The notes: generated by a model not told the origin, from the letters alone. 64,000 nucleotides of DNA from JBBQWT01 sp038210375 (GCA_038210375.1 JBBQWT010000011.1:39215-103214), one strand, 5' to 3'. Counted from the first letter of the stretch, positions 35,988-44,939 are shown. Program-made: numbers and translations.

Positions 35988-36560
35988 ATGAAAAAATATG
36001 CCCGTGAAAATTTGCCCAGGATTACCACTCTTCTGCTGGCAGCGCTGATGCTGGCGGCTGCAGGCAGCGCGCCGGCGTTGGCGCAGACACCCTCACCCTC
36101 GGAATTGCCGGAAAAGCAGGCGGAAAAATCCGCCAAACGCACGTCTTTATATCGCGTCAATTTTGTTTTTCGCGAAATGGAAGACGGCAAGCGGATCAAC
36201 GAGCGCAATTTTTCAATGTTGATCGAGGAAGATGGAAATAACTCCAGCTTCCGCATCGGCGATCGAGTGCCTCTTCGGGTCGATGACAAGAACCTGCAAT
36301 ATGCCGACGTGGGGTTTAATCTCGATTGCCGCTTGACGGAGAAAGGCAGCCTCGTCGAGATAGACACCACCATTGAATTCAGCAACGTCGCCAGCCCGGA
36401 AGTACCCAATAACGTTCCCCTGACGCCAACTTTGCGGCAGACTAAGTACCGCGTTCGTACCCTGGTGCAAGCGGGCAAGCCCACGCTTATCCTCAGCGCC
36501 GACCGCGTGGAAAATAAACACCGCCTGGAAATTGAGGTCATGGCGGTCAAAGTTGTCTAA
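35988..36560 (+). CDS. Exported protein of unknown function in the sigma-factor operon
   Basis: 190 residues with a signal peptide (LLLAALMLAAAGSAPALAQ, cleavage near residue 33). After a short Glu/Lys-rich linker the body is strand-rich (SLYRVNFVFREMEDGKRI, RIGDRVPLRVD, NLDCRLTEKGSLVEIDTTIEFS, RTLVQAGKPTLILSADRV), resembling a secretin/beta-sandwich periplasmic domain. It starts 12 bases after the anti-sigma-like gene, so the three genes form one unit. It may be the regulated or sensed component. Function unknown. Confidence 0.7.
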   Translation: MKKYARENLPRITTLLLAALMLAAAGSAPALAQTPSPSELPEKQAEKSAKRTSLYRVNFVFREMEDGKRINERNFSMLIEEDGNNSSFRIGDRVPLRVDDKNLQYADVGFNLDCRLTEKGSLVEIDTTIEFSNVASPEVPNNVPLTPTLRQTKYRVRTLVQAGKPTLILSADRVENKHRLEIEVMAVKVV

Positions 36561-36688
36561 ACTTCATCGTTTAATTTCTTAGGGGAGAATCCTCACCCCG
36601 GGATAGAATCCAGAGCGCCCGTACGAAAAGTTTTTGGCAACCTTGGAGTTTTCCCCGGCAGAGTCTGCGGCCGGCAATGGAGGATGCG

Positions 36689-37192
36689 ATGAAATCTTTT
36701 TACCTGGTTCTGACGATACTGGTGGTGGCTGCGCTCACGTCATGCACCGCTCCGCCTCCTCCGGCGCCCAACCTGGCGCAGGAAGAAGCGGCCATTCGCT
36801 CCGCCGACGCCCAATGGCTCGCCGCCGCCAAGGCCAGGGACCTGGAGAAGTCGGTTTCCTTCTGGGCCGACGACGCTGTGGTGTACCCCATGCAGTCCAT
36901 TCCGCTCAATGGGAGCAACGCCATCCGGGAATTCGTGGGCAGCTCGTTTGCCTCGCCAGAGTTTTCCGTGAACTGGAACCTGGAGAAGGTGGTAGTGGCG
37001 GCATCGGGTGATATGGCGTATACCACCGCCTCCGCGCAATTTGTATTCAGGGCGTCGCCCACTGCCGTGGTGTCGCAGAAGGCCAGCGCGGTCGTTGTTT
37101 GGAAGAAACTTCCTGACGGCACCTGGAAGGCGGCAGTCGATATCTGGACGCCGCAGGGCCCGGCAGTCCCAGTCGGCGTTCCCGCTAAGTAA
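36689..37192 (+). CDS. Lipoprotein with a SnoaL/DUF4440-like domain
   Basis: 167 residues from ATG 36689, chosen because GGAGGA at 36679-36684 precedes it (ATG 36677 is earlier in frame). A lipobox (ALTSC) ends the signal sequence at about residue 18. The mature protein is a cystatin-like alpha+beta fold: AIRSADAQWLAAAKARDLEKSVSFWADDAVV, then IREFVGSSF, and a C-terminal strand VVWKKLPDGTWKAAVDIW. These domains occur in ketosteroid-isomerase-like proteins; no catalytic assignment is possible. Confidence 0.8.
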   Translation: MKSFYLVLTILVVAALTSCTAPPPPAPNLAQEEAAIRSADAQWLAAAKARDLEKSVSFWADDAVVYPMQSIPLNGSNAIREFVGSSFASPEFSVNWNLEKVVVAASGDMAYTTASAQFVFRASPTAVVSQKASAVVVWKKLPDGTWKAAVDIWTPQGPAVPVGVPAK

Positions 37193-37363
37193 GGTCCACG
37201 CCGAGGTGCGGCGAAAATTGTTCATTGCAAGCCACGTCTGGCGGTTTCAGGTCGAACCGGCGCGCAAGGGCTATGCTAGGATTCTGAGGCTTCGCTGCGC
37301 CGGATTTTTCGGTCCCACAACAAGCATCCGGCTGGCGGCGTCTCCGTTCCATCCGCCGTCTCC

Positions 37364-38248
37364 ATGAAAATGAAAGTTCGCAAAGCCGTTTTTCCTGCCG
37401 CGGGCTTAGGCACCCGCTTTCTGCCCGCGACCAAGGCCCTGCCCAAAGAAATGCTTCCCCTGGTGGATAAGCCCATCATCCAGTACGGCGTGGAGGAAGC
37501 GATTGCCGCGGGCTGCGACCAGATCATCATCGTCACCGGCCGCGGGAAGAGCGCGATCGAAGATCATTTCGATGTGAGCTACGAGCTGGAACACATGCTC
37601 GAAGCGCGCGGCCAGACCGACCTGCTGAATATCGTCCGCCAGATTTCCGACATGATTCACGTGGCCTACGTGCGCCAGAAAGAAGCCATGGGGCTGGGCC
37701 ATGCGGTTTTGATGGCGCGCGAGCTGGTGGGCGACGAACCCTTCGCGGTCTTTCTGGCGGATGACGTGATGGATGCCCCGGTGTCCTGCCTGGCGCAGAT
37801 GATGGAGGCCTTCGAACAAACCCAGTCGTCGATCATCGCCACCCAGATGGTGGAGGGCCCGGAAATTTCATCCTACGGAGTTCTCGATGTCGACCCGGCG
37901 GGCATTCCCCGGTTCGGCGACAAGCTGATGCGGATCAAGAACCTGGTGGAAAAACCCTTGTTCGAAGCAGCTCCATCCAAGCTGGCGATCATCGGCCGCT
38001 ATATTTTGACTCCGGGAATCTTTGCCGCGCTGGAAAGGACCCCCCTGGGAAATGGGGGAGAACTGCAACTGACCGACGGGCTTTGCAACCTGCTGGAAAC
38101 GGAGAAGATTTTTGGTTTTGTATTTGAGGGCAAGCGTCACGACACCGGCGACAAGCTCGGCTTCCTGAAAGCCACGGTGGAGTTTGCGCTGAAGCGCGCC
38201 GACCTGGGCGAAGAGTTTCGGCAGTGGTTGAAGACGCTCAAGCTGTAG
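37364..38248 (+). CDS. galU: UTP-glucose-1-phosphate uridylyltransferase
   Basis: 294 residues. Makes UDP-glucose for glycan and trehalose synthesis. Nucleotidyltransferase motif AVFPAAGLGTRFLPATKALPKEMLPLVDKPI, then GVEEAIAAGCDQIIIVTGRGK; the metal Asp lies in FLADDVMD, and VEKP and GRYILTPGIF follow. The C-terminus (GKRHDTGDKLGFLKATVEFAL) is typical of GalU rather than GlmU. ATG 37364 opens MKMKVRK; the ATG two codons later is an alternative. Confidence 0.95.
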   Translation: MKMKVRKAVFPAAGLGTRFLPATKALPKEMLPLVDKPIIQYGVEEAIAAGCDQIIIVTGRGKSAIEDHFDVSYELEHMLEARGQTDLLNIVRQISDMIHVAYVRQKEAMGLGHAVLMARELVGDEPFAVFLADDVMDAPVSCLAQMMEAFEQTQSSIIATQMVEGPEISSYGVLDVDPAGIPRFGDKLMRIKNLVEKPLFEAAPSKLAIIGRYILTPGIFAALERTPLGNGGELQLTDGLCNLLETEKIFGFVFEGKRHDTGDKLGFLKATVEFALKRADLGEEFRQWLKTLKL

Positions 38249-38333
38249 GAGAGGGCAAAATCGCTGCGGCTGGTGCCACCCATCTTAAGGATATAGCTAC
38301 TAAGAAACCGCTCCAGGCAGTCCCCCTGCACGA

Positions 38334-38622
38334 TGTCATTCTGACGACCCCCGGCTTTATCGGGGTGAGGAAGAATCCCTACCCTCTGCAAACTCTCAGC
38401 TAATCCGATGATTCATCTCCACCGAAAACTGACCACGGTAGGGTGACGGTCGAGCGCGCTGATTCCACCGAGAAGCAAAACACTAACTTCCAAATAATCC
38501 CGGCCAGGTAGTTTTGAAAACGCGAGGTCCTTCGCTAAAACAAGAAGCAAAAGCTCGCTCCAGAATGACAAGTGGTATGGGGTATGTTCGCTGCTTAGAT
38601 TGTCTTATGCAACTACTTGAGA
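38334..38622. repeat. Chimeric repeat block (A-type left arm, B-type right end, C motif)
   Basis: The left end (38334-38390) is the family A arm (TGTCATTCTGACGA and GAGGAAGAATCCCTAC). No inverted A arm follows. Instead the block ends with a B unit (38516-38570, ending CTCGCTCCAGAATGACA) and a C motif (38603-38622). The outer termini still match as TGTCATTCTG inverted repeats. Middle sequence (38391-38515) has no recognisable gene. This fills most of the 421-base gap between galU and acnA. Confidence 0.65.
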
Positions 38623-38669
38623 TTTCGGCGGAAGGGCAACTTCCAAGGAGACGCGAGGGTTCTTCTCGG

Positions 38670-41480
38670 TTAAACCGGCTGCGCCACCGGCCCTTCCAAT
38701 ACTTCCGGACGCGCGCCGCCGCTGGACAGCAACTGGCGTAGTACGTATTGCAAAATGCCGCCGTGCTCGTAATAGAGCAGCTCCTGCGGGGTATCGATCC
38801 TGATGGTGGTGGGGAACTCGATACAGCTGCCGTCTTCGCGGCATGCCCTGACCTTGGCTTGTCGTCCCGCGCGGAATTTTTCGGTGGTCATCTCTTCCAG
38901 GCCGGCGATGGAAAAACTTTCTTCACCGCTGAGCCCGAGCGAATCGGCGTCTTCTTCCTGCACGAACTGCAGCGGCAGAATGCCCATGCCCACCAGGTTG
39001 GAGCGGTGAATGCGCTCGTAGCTTTCGGCAATGACGGCGCGCACCCCCAGTAATTTCGGGCCTTTGGCCGCCCAGTCGCGCGATGAGCCGGAGCCATATT
39101 CCTTGCCCGCGAGAATGATCAGGGGCACGCCTTCGGCCTTATATTTTTCCGAAGCGGCGAAGATCGACATCACCTCCCCGTCGGGCAGGTGCCGGGTGAC
39201 TCCGCCTTCCGACTGCGGCACCAGGCGATTGCGCAGGCGCACGTTGGCGAACGTGCCGCGCACCATGACCTCGTGATTGCCGCGGCGTGAGCCGTAGGAG
39301 TTGAAGTCGCGCGGAGCGATCCCACGCTCCATCAAATACTCCCCCGCCGGACTGTTGGCCCGGATCGAGCCTGCCGGAGATATATGGTCGGTGGTCACGC
39401 TGTTGCGCAGCAGCGCCAGCACCCGAGCGTTGTTGATGTCTTCAACCCGCGCCGGATGGGGGGGCATATCGTCGAAGTAGGGCGCGCGCTTGATGTAAGT
39501 CGATTCGTCATCCCACAGGTAAGTATCGCCCTGGGGGATGCGCAGGTGCTGCCATGACTCGTCGCCGTCGAAAACGGTTTGGTAGTTGCGGCGAAACATT
39601 TCAGAATCGATGGCCGACGCCATGGTGTCGGAAACTTCCTGCTGGGTGGGCCAGATGTCCCGCAGGTACACCGGATTGCGGTCTGGGTCGCGTCCGATGG
39701 GGTCCTTGGCCAGATCGATGTCGATGCGTCCCGCAAGGGCAAACGCCACCACCAGCGGCGGGGACATCAGGTAGTTGGCGCGCACGTCGGAATTGATCCT
39801 GCCCTCGAAATTACGGTTGCCCGACAACACTGACACCACCACCAGGTCCTGTTCATGCACCGCCTGGGAAACATCTTCAGGCAGCGGGCCGGAATTGCCG
39901 ATGCAGGTGGTGCATCCGTAACCCACGGTGTGAAACCGCTGTTGTTCGAGAAACGGCGTCAGGCCGGCGCGCTCGAAGTATTCGGTGACCACGCGCGAGC
40001 CCGGGGCCAGCGACGTCTTCACCCAGGGTTTGGTGAACAGGCCGCGCTCCGCCGCCTTTTTCGCCAGCAGGCCGGCGGCGATCATCACCGAGGGGTTCGA
40101 GGTGTTGGTGCAACTGGTAATGGCGGCGATGACCACCGAGCCGTGGCGCAGAACGTCGCTTACGTCCATGTGCGGCGCGACCGGCGGCGCTTCTTCAGTG
40201 GCCACCATGGCCTGCTGGTTACCGCCTTCTCCGATAAAACGTTCCTCCTGCTTGGGCGCCGAAGCCAACGCGCTTTTAGGGCTAAGCAGCGACGGCAGCG
40301 CGGTCTCAAATGAAGCGCGCGAGTCGGAGAGACGCACCCGATCCTGCGGGCGCTTGGGTCCGGCGATGCTGGGCTCGACCGTGCCCAGGTCGAGCTCCAC
40401 CTGCTGCGAGTAATGGGCGGGCGCGATTCCGGTGGTGCGAAACAATCCTTGTTCCTTGCAATAGGCTTCGACCAGCGCGATTTTTTCCTCCGAGCGGCCG
40501 GTCATGCGCAGGTAGCGCAGGGTTTCATTGTCCACCGGGAAAATTCCGCAGGTGGCGCCATACTCCGGCGCCATGTTGGCGATGGTGGCGCGATCGGCGA
40601 GAGGCAGATCGTTTAATCCGTCGCCGTAAAATTCGACAAACTTGCCGACCACTCCAAGATTGCGCAGGATCTCGGTGACGGTCAGCACCAGGTCGGTGGC
40701 GGTGGAACCCTCGGGCAGGCGGCCGCTGAGCTTGAACCCCACAACCTGCGGAATCAGCATGGAAACCGGCTGTCCCAGCATGGCGGCCTCGGCCTCGATG
40801 CCGCCGGCGCCCCATCCCAGCACGCCCAACCCGTTGACCATGGTGGTGTGGGAATCGGTGCCGATCAGACTGTCAGGGTAGGCCTGCATTCGTCCTGAGG
40901 CATTGCCGGTGAACACCACCCGCGCCAGGTATTCAAGATTGACCTGGTGGACGATGCCCATGTCGGGCGGAACCGTCAGGAAGTTATGAAAAGAGGATTG
41001 GCCCCAGCGCAGGAATCCGTAGCGTTCCTGATTGCGCTGGAATTCCAGCAGGGCATTGGCCTGCATGGCGGTGGAGGTTCCAAACTCATCGACTTGAACG
41101 GAATGATCGATGACCAGCTCCGCGGGTTGCAGCGGGTTGATCATGCCGGGGTCGCCGCCCATCTTGCGCATGGCGTCGCGCATGGCGGCGAGATCGACCA
41201 CGGCGGGAACGCCGGTGAAATCCTGCATAAGGACGCGCGCCGGAGTAAAAGCGATTTCGCGGGAAGGCAGCGCCTCGGGCTTCCAGTTGGCCAGAAAAAG
41301 AATGTCGTCGGCGGTTACGGAACGGCCATTTTCAGTGCGCAGCAGATTTTCCAGCAGTACTCTCAGCGAATAGGGCAGGTGATGGATCTCGATGCCTTGC
41401 TTTTCCAGGGAGTCGAGCCGAAAAATCTCATATTCTTCACTGCCGATTTTTAACTGGGACTGGCTGCGATAACTGTTCAT
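38670..41480 (-). CDS. acnA: Aconitate hydratase
   Basis: 936 residues, AcnA/IRP type. Isomerises citrate to isocitrate in the TCA cycle. The [4Fe-4S] cysteines lie in AITSCTNTSNP and GYGCTTCIGNSG; active-site segments are DFTGVPAVVDLAAMRDA, GTDSHTTMVNGLGVLGWG and GKEYGSGSSRDWAAKGP. A stretch around residues 395-430 is longer than usual and may be a lineage loop. ATG 41480 has an AGGAGA ribosome binding site. It is monocistronic after the repeat block. Confidence 0.96.
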   Translation of the reverse strand: MNSYRSQSQLKIGSEEYEIFRLDSLEKQGIEIHHLPYSLRVLLENLLRTENGRSVTADDILFLANWKPEALPSREIAFTPARVLMQDFTGVPAVVDLAAMRDAMRKMGGDPGMINPLQPAELVIDHSVQVDEFGTSTAMQANALLEFQRNQERYGFLRWGQSSFHNFLTVPPDMGIVHQVNLEYLARVVFTGNASGRMQAYPDSLIGTDSHTTMVNGLGVLGWGAGGIEAEAAMLGQPVSMLIPQVVGFKLSGRLPEGSTATDLVLTVTEILRNLGVVGKFVEFYGDGLNDLPLADRATIANMAPEYGATCGIFPVDNETLRYLRMTGRSEEKIALVEAYCKEQGLFRTTGIAPAHYSQQVELDLGTVEPSIAGPKRPQDRVRLSDSRASFETALPSLLSPKSALASAPKQEERFIGEGGNQQAMVATEEAPPVAPHMDVSDVLRHGSVVIAAITSCTNTSNPSVMIAAGLLAKKAAERGLFTKPWVKTSLAPGSRVVTEYFERAGLTPFLEQQRFHTVGYGCTTCIGNSGPLPEDVSQAVHEQDLVVVSVLSGNRNFEGRINSDVRANYLMSPPLVVAFALAGRIDIDLAKDPIGRDPDRNPVYLRDIWPTQQEVSDTMASAIDSEMFRRNYQTVFDGDESWQHLRIPQGDTYLWDDESTYIKRAPYFDDMPPHPARVEDINNARVLALLRNSVTTDHISPAGSIRANSPAGEYLMERGIAPRDFNSYGSRRGNHEVMVRGTFANVRLRNRLVPQSEGGVTRHLPDGEVMSIFAASEKYKAEGVPLIILAGKEYGSGSSRDWAAKGPKLLGVRAVIAESYERIHRSNLVGMGILPLQFVQEEDADSLGLSGEESFSIAGLEEMTTEKFRAGRQAKVRACREDGSCIEFPTTIRIDTPQELLYYEHGGILQYVLRQLLSSGGARPEVLEGPVAQPV

Positions 41481-41574
41481 TCCATCTCCTGCGGTCTACT
41501 TCAAGGTTATCAAAAAACTTCGCGGGCGTGGGTATTAGCGGGGCGCCGGAGCTCCCGCCAAGCGCGCAAGGCGC

Positions 41575-42912
41575 TTAGAATTTTCCGCCGAAGGTCTGAT
41601 AAAGCAGCAGGCCATTCAAGCCCAGGATCACCGCCGTGGAAAGATAGGCGAGAGCGTTGATCACCGGCGAGTTGACCAGGTCGCTCATGACTTTTCTCTG
41701 CCGGGTAAGCACGATCAGCGGGACCATGGCAAAAGGCAGCACAAAACTGAGGACCACCTGGGAGAGCACCAGGATTTTCAAGGGATCGAGTTTAAGCGCG
41801 ATCACCAGGATGGCCGGGGCCATGGTAAGCAGGCGCCGCAGAAAAATGCTGAATTTGATGTTGAGAAAACCTTCGATGATGACCTGGCCGGCCATGGTGC
41901 CGACGGTGGAGGACGCCAGGCCCGACATCAAAAGCGCCAGCGCGAACGCCAGGGCGGAAAATTTGCCCAGCAGCGGTCCCAGAGTGTGATGCGCCTCTTC
42001 GATGGTCGTGACCACGTGTCCGCTATGGAAGAACACCGCGGCCGCCATGATCACCATGGCGGAATTGATCAGCCAGGCGGCGTTCATTGCCGCCAGCACA
42101 TCGATGAGTTCGTAGCGCAGGTGCTTGAACTTCTGCAGCCGCTGGCCGGTGGGGCAGCGGAACTGGTCTTCACGCACCCGCGACTGCACCAGCGATGAAT
42201 GCAGATAGATGACGTGCGGCATCACAGTGGCGCCCAGCATGCTGACCGCGATGTAAATGCTGCCTGACGACACCCGCGGCAGTATGGTGGAAAGGCCCAC
42301 CATCTTCCAATCCGGCGAGACCAGCGAAATTTCCACGGCATAACAGGCGGCGATGCCGAAGACAAAAACTAGAATCGCATATTCCAGCTTGCGGAACCCA
42401 TACAGCTCCAGCGCGAGGATGAGGAAAACGATGATGCCGGTGATCACCGCTGACAACAGCAGGTTCCAGCCAAAAAGCAGGTACATGCCCAGGGCCGCGC
42501 CCAGAAATTCTGCCAGATCGGTGGCCACCGCTCCCAGTTCCGCCGCCGCCCATAGGCACAGGGTCACGGGACGCGAAAATTGTTCGCGGCAGTTCTGGGG
42601 AAGGCTGCGGCCGGATGCGATGCCCAGCTTGGCGGCCAGGTATTGGATCAGGATGGCCATGGCGTTCGACCACAGCAGCACCCATAGCAGGCTGTATCCA
42701 AATTCGGTGCCGCCCTGGATATTGGTGGCAAAGTTTCCGGGGTCGATGTAGGCCACGCTGGCCACGAATGCGGGGCCGAAGTAATACCACATCTCGCGGC
42801 TGCGCAGCGCCGGCAAGGCCTTAAGACTATAGCCGGATGCGCCTTGTGGAGAGGGATCGGACATTTTTAATTTCGCGGAGTCAAAAGAATCAAGTGAAAG
42901 TATAAAGTACAT
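41575..42912 (-). CDS. mntH: Nramp family divalent metal transporter (MntH-like)
   Basis: 445 residues with about 11 transmembrane helices. The metal-binding motif DPGN occurs in SVAYIDPGNFATNI (TM1), and TM6 carries MLGATVMPHVIYLHS, the MPH motif. It imports Mn2+ or Fe2+ with protons. The start is ambiguous: ATG 42912 gives a short non-conserved extension before the Met at 42864 (MSDPSPQG), which is about where family members begin. Divergent from purD. I saw no convincing Mn riboswitch or MntR site. Confidence 0.92.
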   Translation of the reverse strand: MYFILSLDSFDSAKLKMSDPSPQGASGYSLKALPALRSREMWYYFGPAFVASVAYIDPGNFATNIQGGTEFGYSLLWVLLWSNAMAILIQYLAAKLGIASGRSLPQNCREQFSRPVTLCLWAAAELGAVATDLAEFLGAALGMYLLFGWNLLLSAVITGIIVFLILALELYGFRKLEYAILVFVFGIAACYAVEISLVSPDWKMVGLSTILPRVSSGSIYIAVSMLGATVMPHVIYLHSSLVQSRVREDQFRCPTGQRLQKFKHLRYELIDVLAAMNAAWLINSAMVIMAAAVFFHSGHVVTTIEEAHHTLGPLLGKFSALAFALALLMSGLASSTVGTMAGQVIIEGFLNIKFSIFLRRLLTMAPAILVIALKLDPLKILVLSQVVLSFVLPFAMVPLIVLTRQRKVMSDLVNSPVINALAYLSTAVILGLNGLLLYQTFGGKF

Positions 42913-42937
42913 TGCAGGCGTTCACCGGGGCGGAAAT

Positions 42938-42966
42938 TTGACATGCGCAGCCGCGCAACCTACCCT
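42938..42966 (+). promoter_or_regulatory. Candidate promoter of purD
   Basis: A perfect TTGACA (42938-42943), a 17-base spacer and TACCCT (42961-42966). The -10 is weak. The position, about 40 bases before the purD start, is suitable. Confidence 0.4.
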
Positions 42967-43004
42967 GATTTTCTTTGAGCGCTTTGCGGGAAAGCCGGTG
43001 AGTC

Positions 43005-44288
43005 ATGGGTCTCAAGGTACTGGTGCTGGGCGGCGGCGGGCGCGAACACGCGCTGGTGTGGAAGCTGCAGCAATCGCCGCGCATCTCGCAGGTGGTGTGC
43101 GCACCCGGAAATGGGGGCATCGCCGCCGATACCGAATGCCTGGCCGTGGATCTTTCCGACGTTGGCAGCATGGCGGCGCTGGCAGGAAATTTGCAGGCCG
43201 ATCTGACGGTCGTGGGCCCGGAGCTGCCCTTGAGCCTGGGAGTGGTGGATGAATTCAACCGCCGTACCCTGCCGGTGTTCGGGCCATCGCGCCGGGCGGC
43301 GCGCCTCGAATCCAGCAAGGCCTTCGCGCGGGGCTTCATGCAGCGCCACAACATCCCCGGGCCGCACTACGCCATCTGCGGCACCCAGGCGGAAGTGGCT
43401 TCGGCTCTGCCGTTATTCAGCGCGCCGCTGGTGGTCAAAGCCGATGGCCTGGCGGCGGGCAAAGGAGTGGTGATCGCGCCCACTCGTGAAGCTGCCGCTT
43501 ATGTGGCCGCTGAAATGTTGAGTGGAAAGACGGCGGGAGAAGCGGGCGCCCAGGTGGTGCTGGAAGAATTTCTCACCGGCGAAGAGCTCTCGTTCCTGGT
43601 GTTGTGCGACGGCGAGCGCGCGGCGCCGCTGGGCGTGGCCCGCGACTACAAGCGGGTGGGCGATGGCGATACCGGCCTCAACACCGGTGGCATGGGCGCC
43701 TATTCCACCGCCGGCATGGTGGAGCCCACGATGGGGGAATGGCTGCTGCAGCATGTGGCTCGGCCGGTGATCGAAGGCATGAAGGCGGAAGAGACGGAGT
43801 ATCGCGGCATCCTTTATTGCGGGCTGATGATGACGGCCCGCGGGCCCATGGTGCTCGAGTTCAACTGCCGGTTTGGCGACCCCGAAACTCAGGCGGTGGT
43901 GATGCGGATGGAAAGCGACCTGCTGGAAGCGATGCAGGCTTCGGTCGAAGGCCGCGTCAGTGATGGGGACATGGCGTGGAGCGCGCCGGCGTCGGCGTGC
44001 GTGGTGCTGGCTTCGGGCGGCTATCCGGGAAAGTTTGAAAGCGGCCGGAAAATTTCCGGACTCGACGCCCTGAAGTCCGTCGAGGGAGTCAAGGTGTTTC
44101 ATGCCGCAACTCAGATGAAAGACGGCGAGTTCTATACCTCCGGCGGGAGGGTGCTGGGGGTGACGGCCACTGGCGTCGATTTGCGCAGCGCGACTGAACG
44201 CGCTTATGAGGCCGCATCCCAAATCAGTTTTGAGGGAATACATTACCGCCGCGACATTGGCGGGGTGACGCCGAAACCCGCCGGATAA
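43005..44288 (+). CDS. purD: Phosphoribosylamine-glycine ligase
   Basis: 427 residues, a complete GARS. ATP-grasp enzyme that makes GAR in purine synthesis. The opening KVLVLGGGGREHALVWKLQQSP is the family signature. The ATP-grasp core has VVKADGLAAGKGVVIA and QVVLEEFLTGEELSFLV; the metal-binding segment is FNCRFGDPETQAV. The start is ATG 43005. purH is also in this window at 54220 but the two are not in one operon. Confidence 0.95.
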   Translation: MGLKVLVLGGGGREHALVWKLQQSPRISQVVCAPGNGGIAADTECLAVDLSDVGSMAALAGNLQADLTVVGPELPLSLGVVDEFNRRTLPVFGPSRRAARLESSKAFARGFMQRHNIPGPHYAICGTQAEVASALPLFSAPLVVKADGLAAGKGVVIAPTREAAAYVAAEMLSGKTAGEAGAQVVLEEFLTGEELSFLVLCDGERAAPLGVARDYKRVGDGDTGLNTGGMGAYSTAGMVEPTMGEWLLQHVARPVIEGMKAEETEYRGILYCGLMMTARGPMVLEFNCRFGDPETQAVVMRMESDLLEAMQASVEGRVSDGDMAWSAPASACVVLASGGYPGKFESGRKISGLDALKSVEGVKVFHAATQMKDGEFYTSGGRVLGVTATGVDLRSATERAYEAASQISFEGIHYRRDIGGVTPKPAG

Positions 44289-44312
44289 CCCGAGCGCTCC
44301 CCGCCCGGACTC

Positions 44313-44341
44313 TTGCCCGGCTGCCAGCGCGCCATTACAAT
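44313..44341 (+). promoter_or_regulatory. Promoter of the selenocysteine peroxiredoxin gene
   Basis: TTGCCC (44313-44318), a 17-base spacer and TACAAT (44336-44341). The -10 matches 5 of 6. Transcription would begin near 44348, giving an 88-base leader to the ATG at 44436. This makes the peroxiredoxin independent of purD. Confidence 0.55.
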
Positions 44342-44435
44342 CATTTCGGCCTCGTCACTCTCTAATTAATAGACATCACGAGACTTATGAGCGCGTAGCC
44401 AGGCGCTCGACGCACCTTCCGGCGGAACCCCCTAT

Positions 44436-44939
44436 ATGAGCGAAAGCCCCGAAATGACGCTGCCCAAAGTTGGGGAAATGGCGCCAGACTTCGAATTGGC
44501 CGCAGTCACCGGGGAGAAACGCCACCGGGTCAGGCTCAGCGACTTGCGCGGCAAGAAACATGTGGTGCTGGCGTTCTATCCACTGGATTGGTCCCCCACC
44601 TGAACCCAGCAAATGCCCGCGTACAGCGAAGACGTCGCCAAGTTCGCGGCATTGGACGCCCAGGTCCTGGGCGTGAGTCCCGATTCGGTTTACTCGCATC
44701 TGGCATGGCAGCGAAAAGAAATTGGGCTGCTTGAATTCCCGCTGCTGTCTGATTACTACCCTCATGCCGCGGTGGCCATTCAATATGGAATCCTGCGCCT
44801 AGGCACGCCGCTGCCGGGCATCAGCGAACGCGCAATTTTTATCGTAGATAAGAGCGGCAAGATTGTCTTCGCGCGCGTCTACGATTTAGGCGAGCAGCCT
44901 GACAATGAAGACTGCTTCGAGATTTTGCGAAAGTTATAA
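44436..44939 (+). CDS. Peroxiredoxin (AhpC/TSA family) with selenocysteine at the peroxidatic site
   Basis: 167 residues when the in-frame TGA at 44601-44603 is read as Sec56. The sequence around it is FYPLDWSPT-U-TQQMPAYSED, matching the peroxidatic Cys motif (P-x-x-x-(T/S)-x-x-C, here WSPTC) of thiol peroxidases at exactly that position. The rest is a normal thioredoxin-fold peroxiredoxin: LPKVGEMAPDFELAAV, VRLSDLRGKKHVVLAFYP, VLGVSPDSVYSHLAWQ, GISERAIFIVDKSGKIVF. It would reduce peroxides; Sec is known in some bacterial peroxiredoxins (PrxU). A scan for ORFs would report only the last 108 residues from ATG 44613. The start ATG 44436 has a weak ribosome binding site. A SECIS-like hairpin follows the TGA. 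The TonB receptor starts 7 bases after its stop. Confidence 0.88.
44601..44653 (+). promoter_or_regulatory. Candidate SECIS hairpin in the peroxiredoxin gene
   Basis: Eight bases after the TGA, AATGCCCGCG (44612-44621) pairs with CGCGGCATT (44645-44653) with one bulged C. An inner GCGA/TCGC stem closes a five-base loop centred near 44633. The loop lies about 25-33 bases after the TGA, within the range usual for bacterial SECIS elements. Confidence 0.5.

Noticed and set aside
42913..43004. yybP-ykoY manganese riboswitch upstream of mntH
   Set aside because: The spacer between mntH and purD is under 100 bases and lacks the conserved core pattern.
44601..44603. TGA as a pseudogene-making nonsense mutation
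   Set aside because: Possible in principle, but it falls exactly on the catalytic codon, the rest of the gene is intact, and selD in the same window shows the same pattern.
44613..44939. A 108-residue truncated peroxiredoxin as the real gene
   Set aside because: The start Met lies 3 residues after the catalytic position and would give a dead half-domain. The frame upstream is peroxiredoxin-like and complete apart from the TGA.
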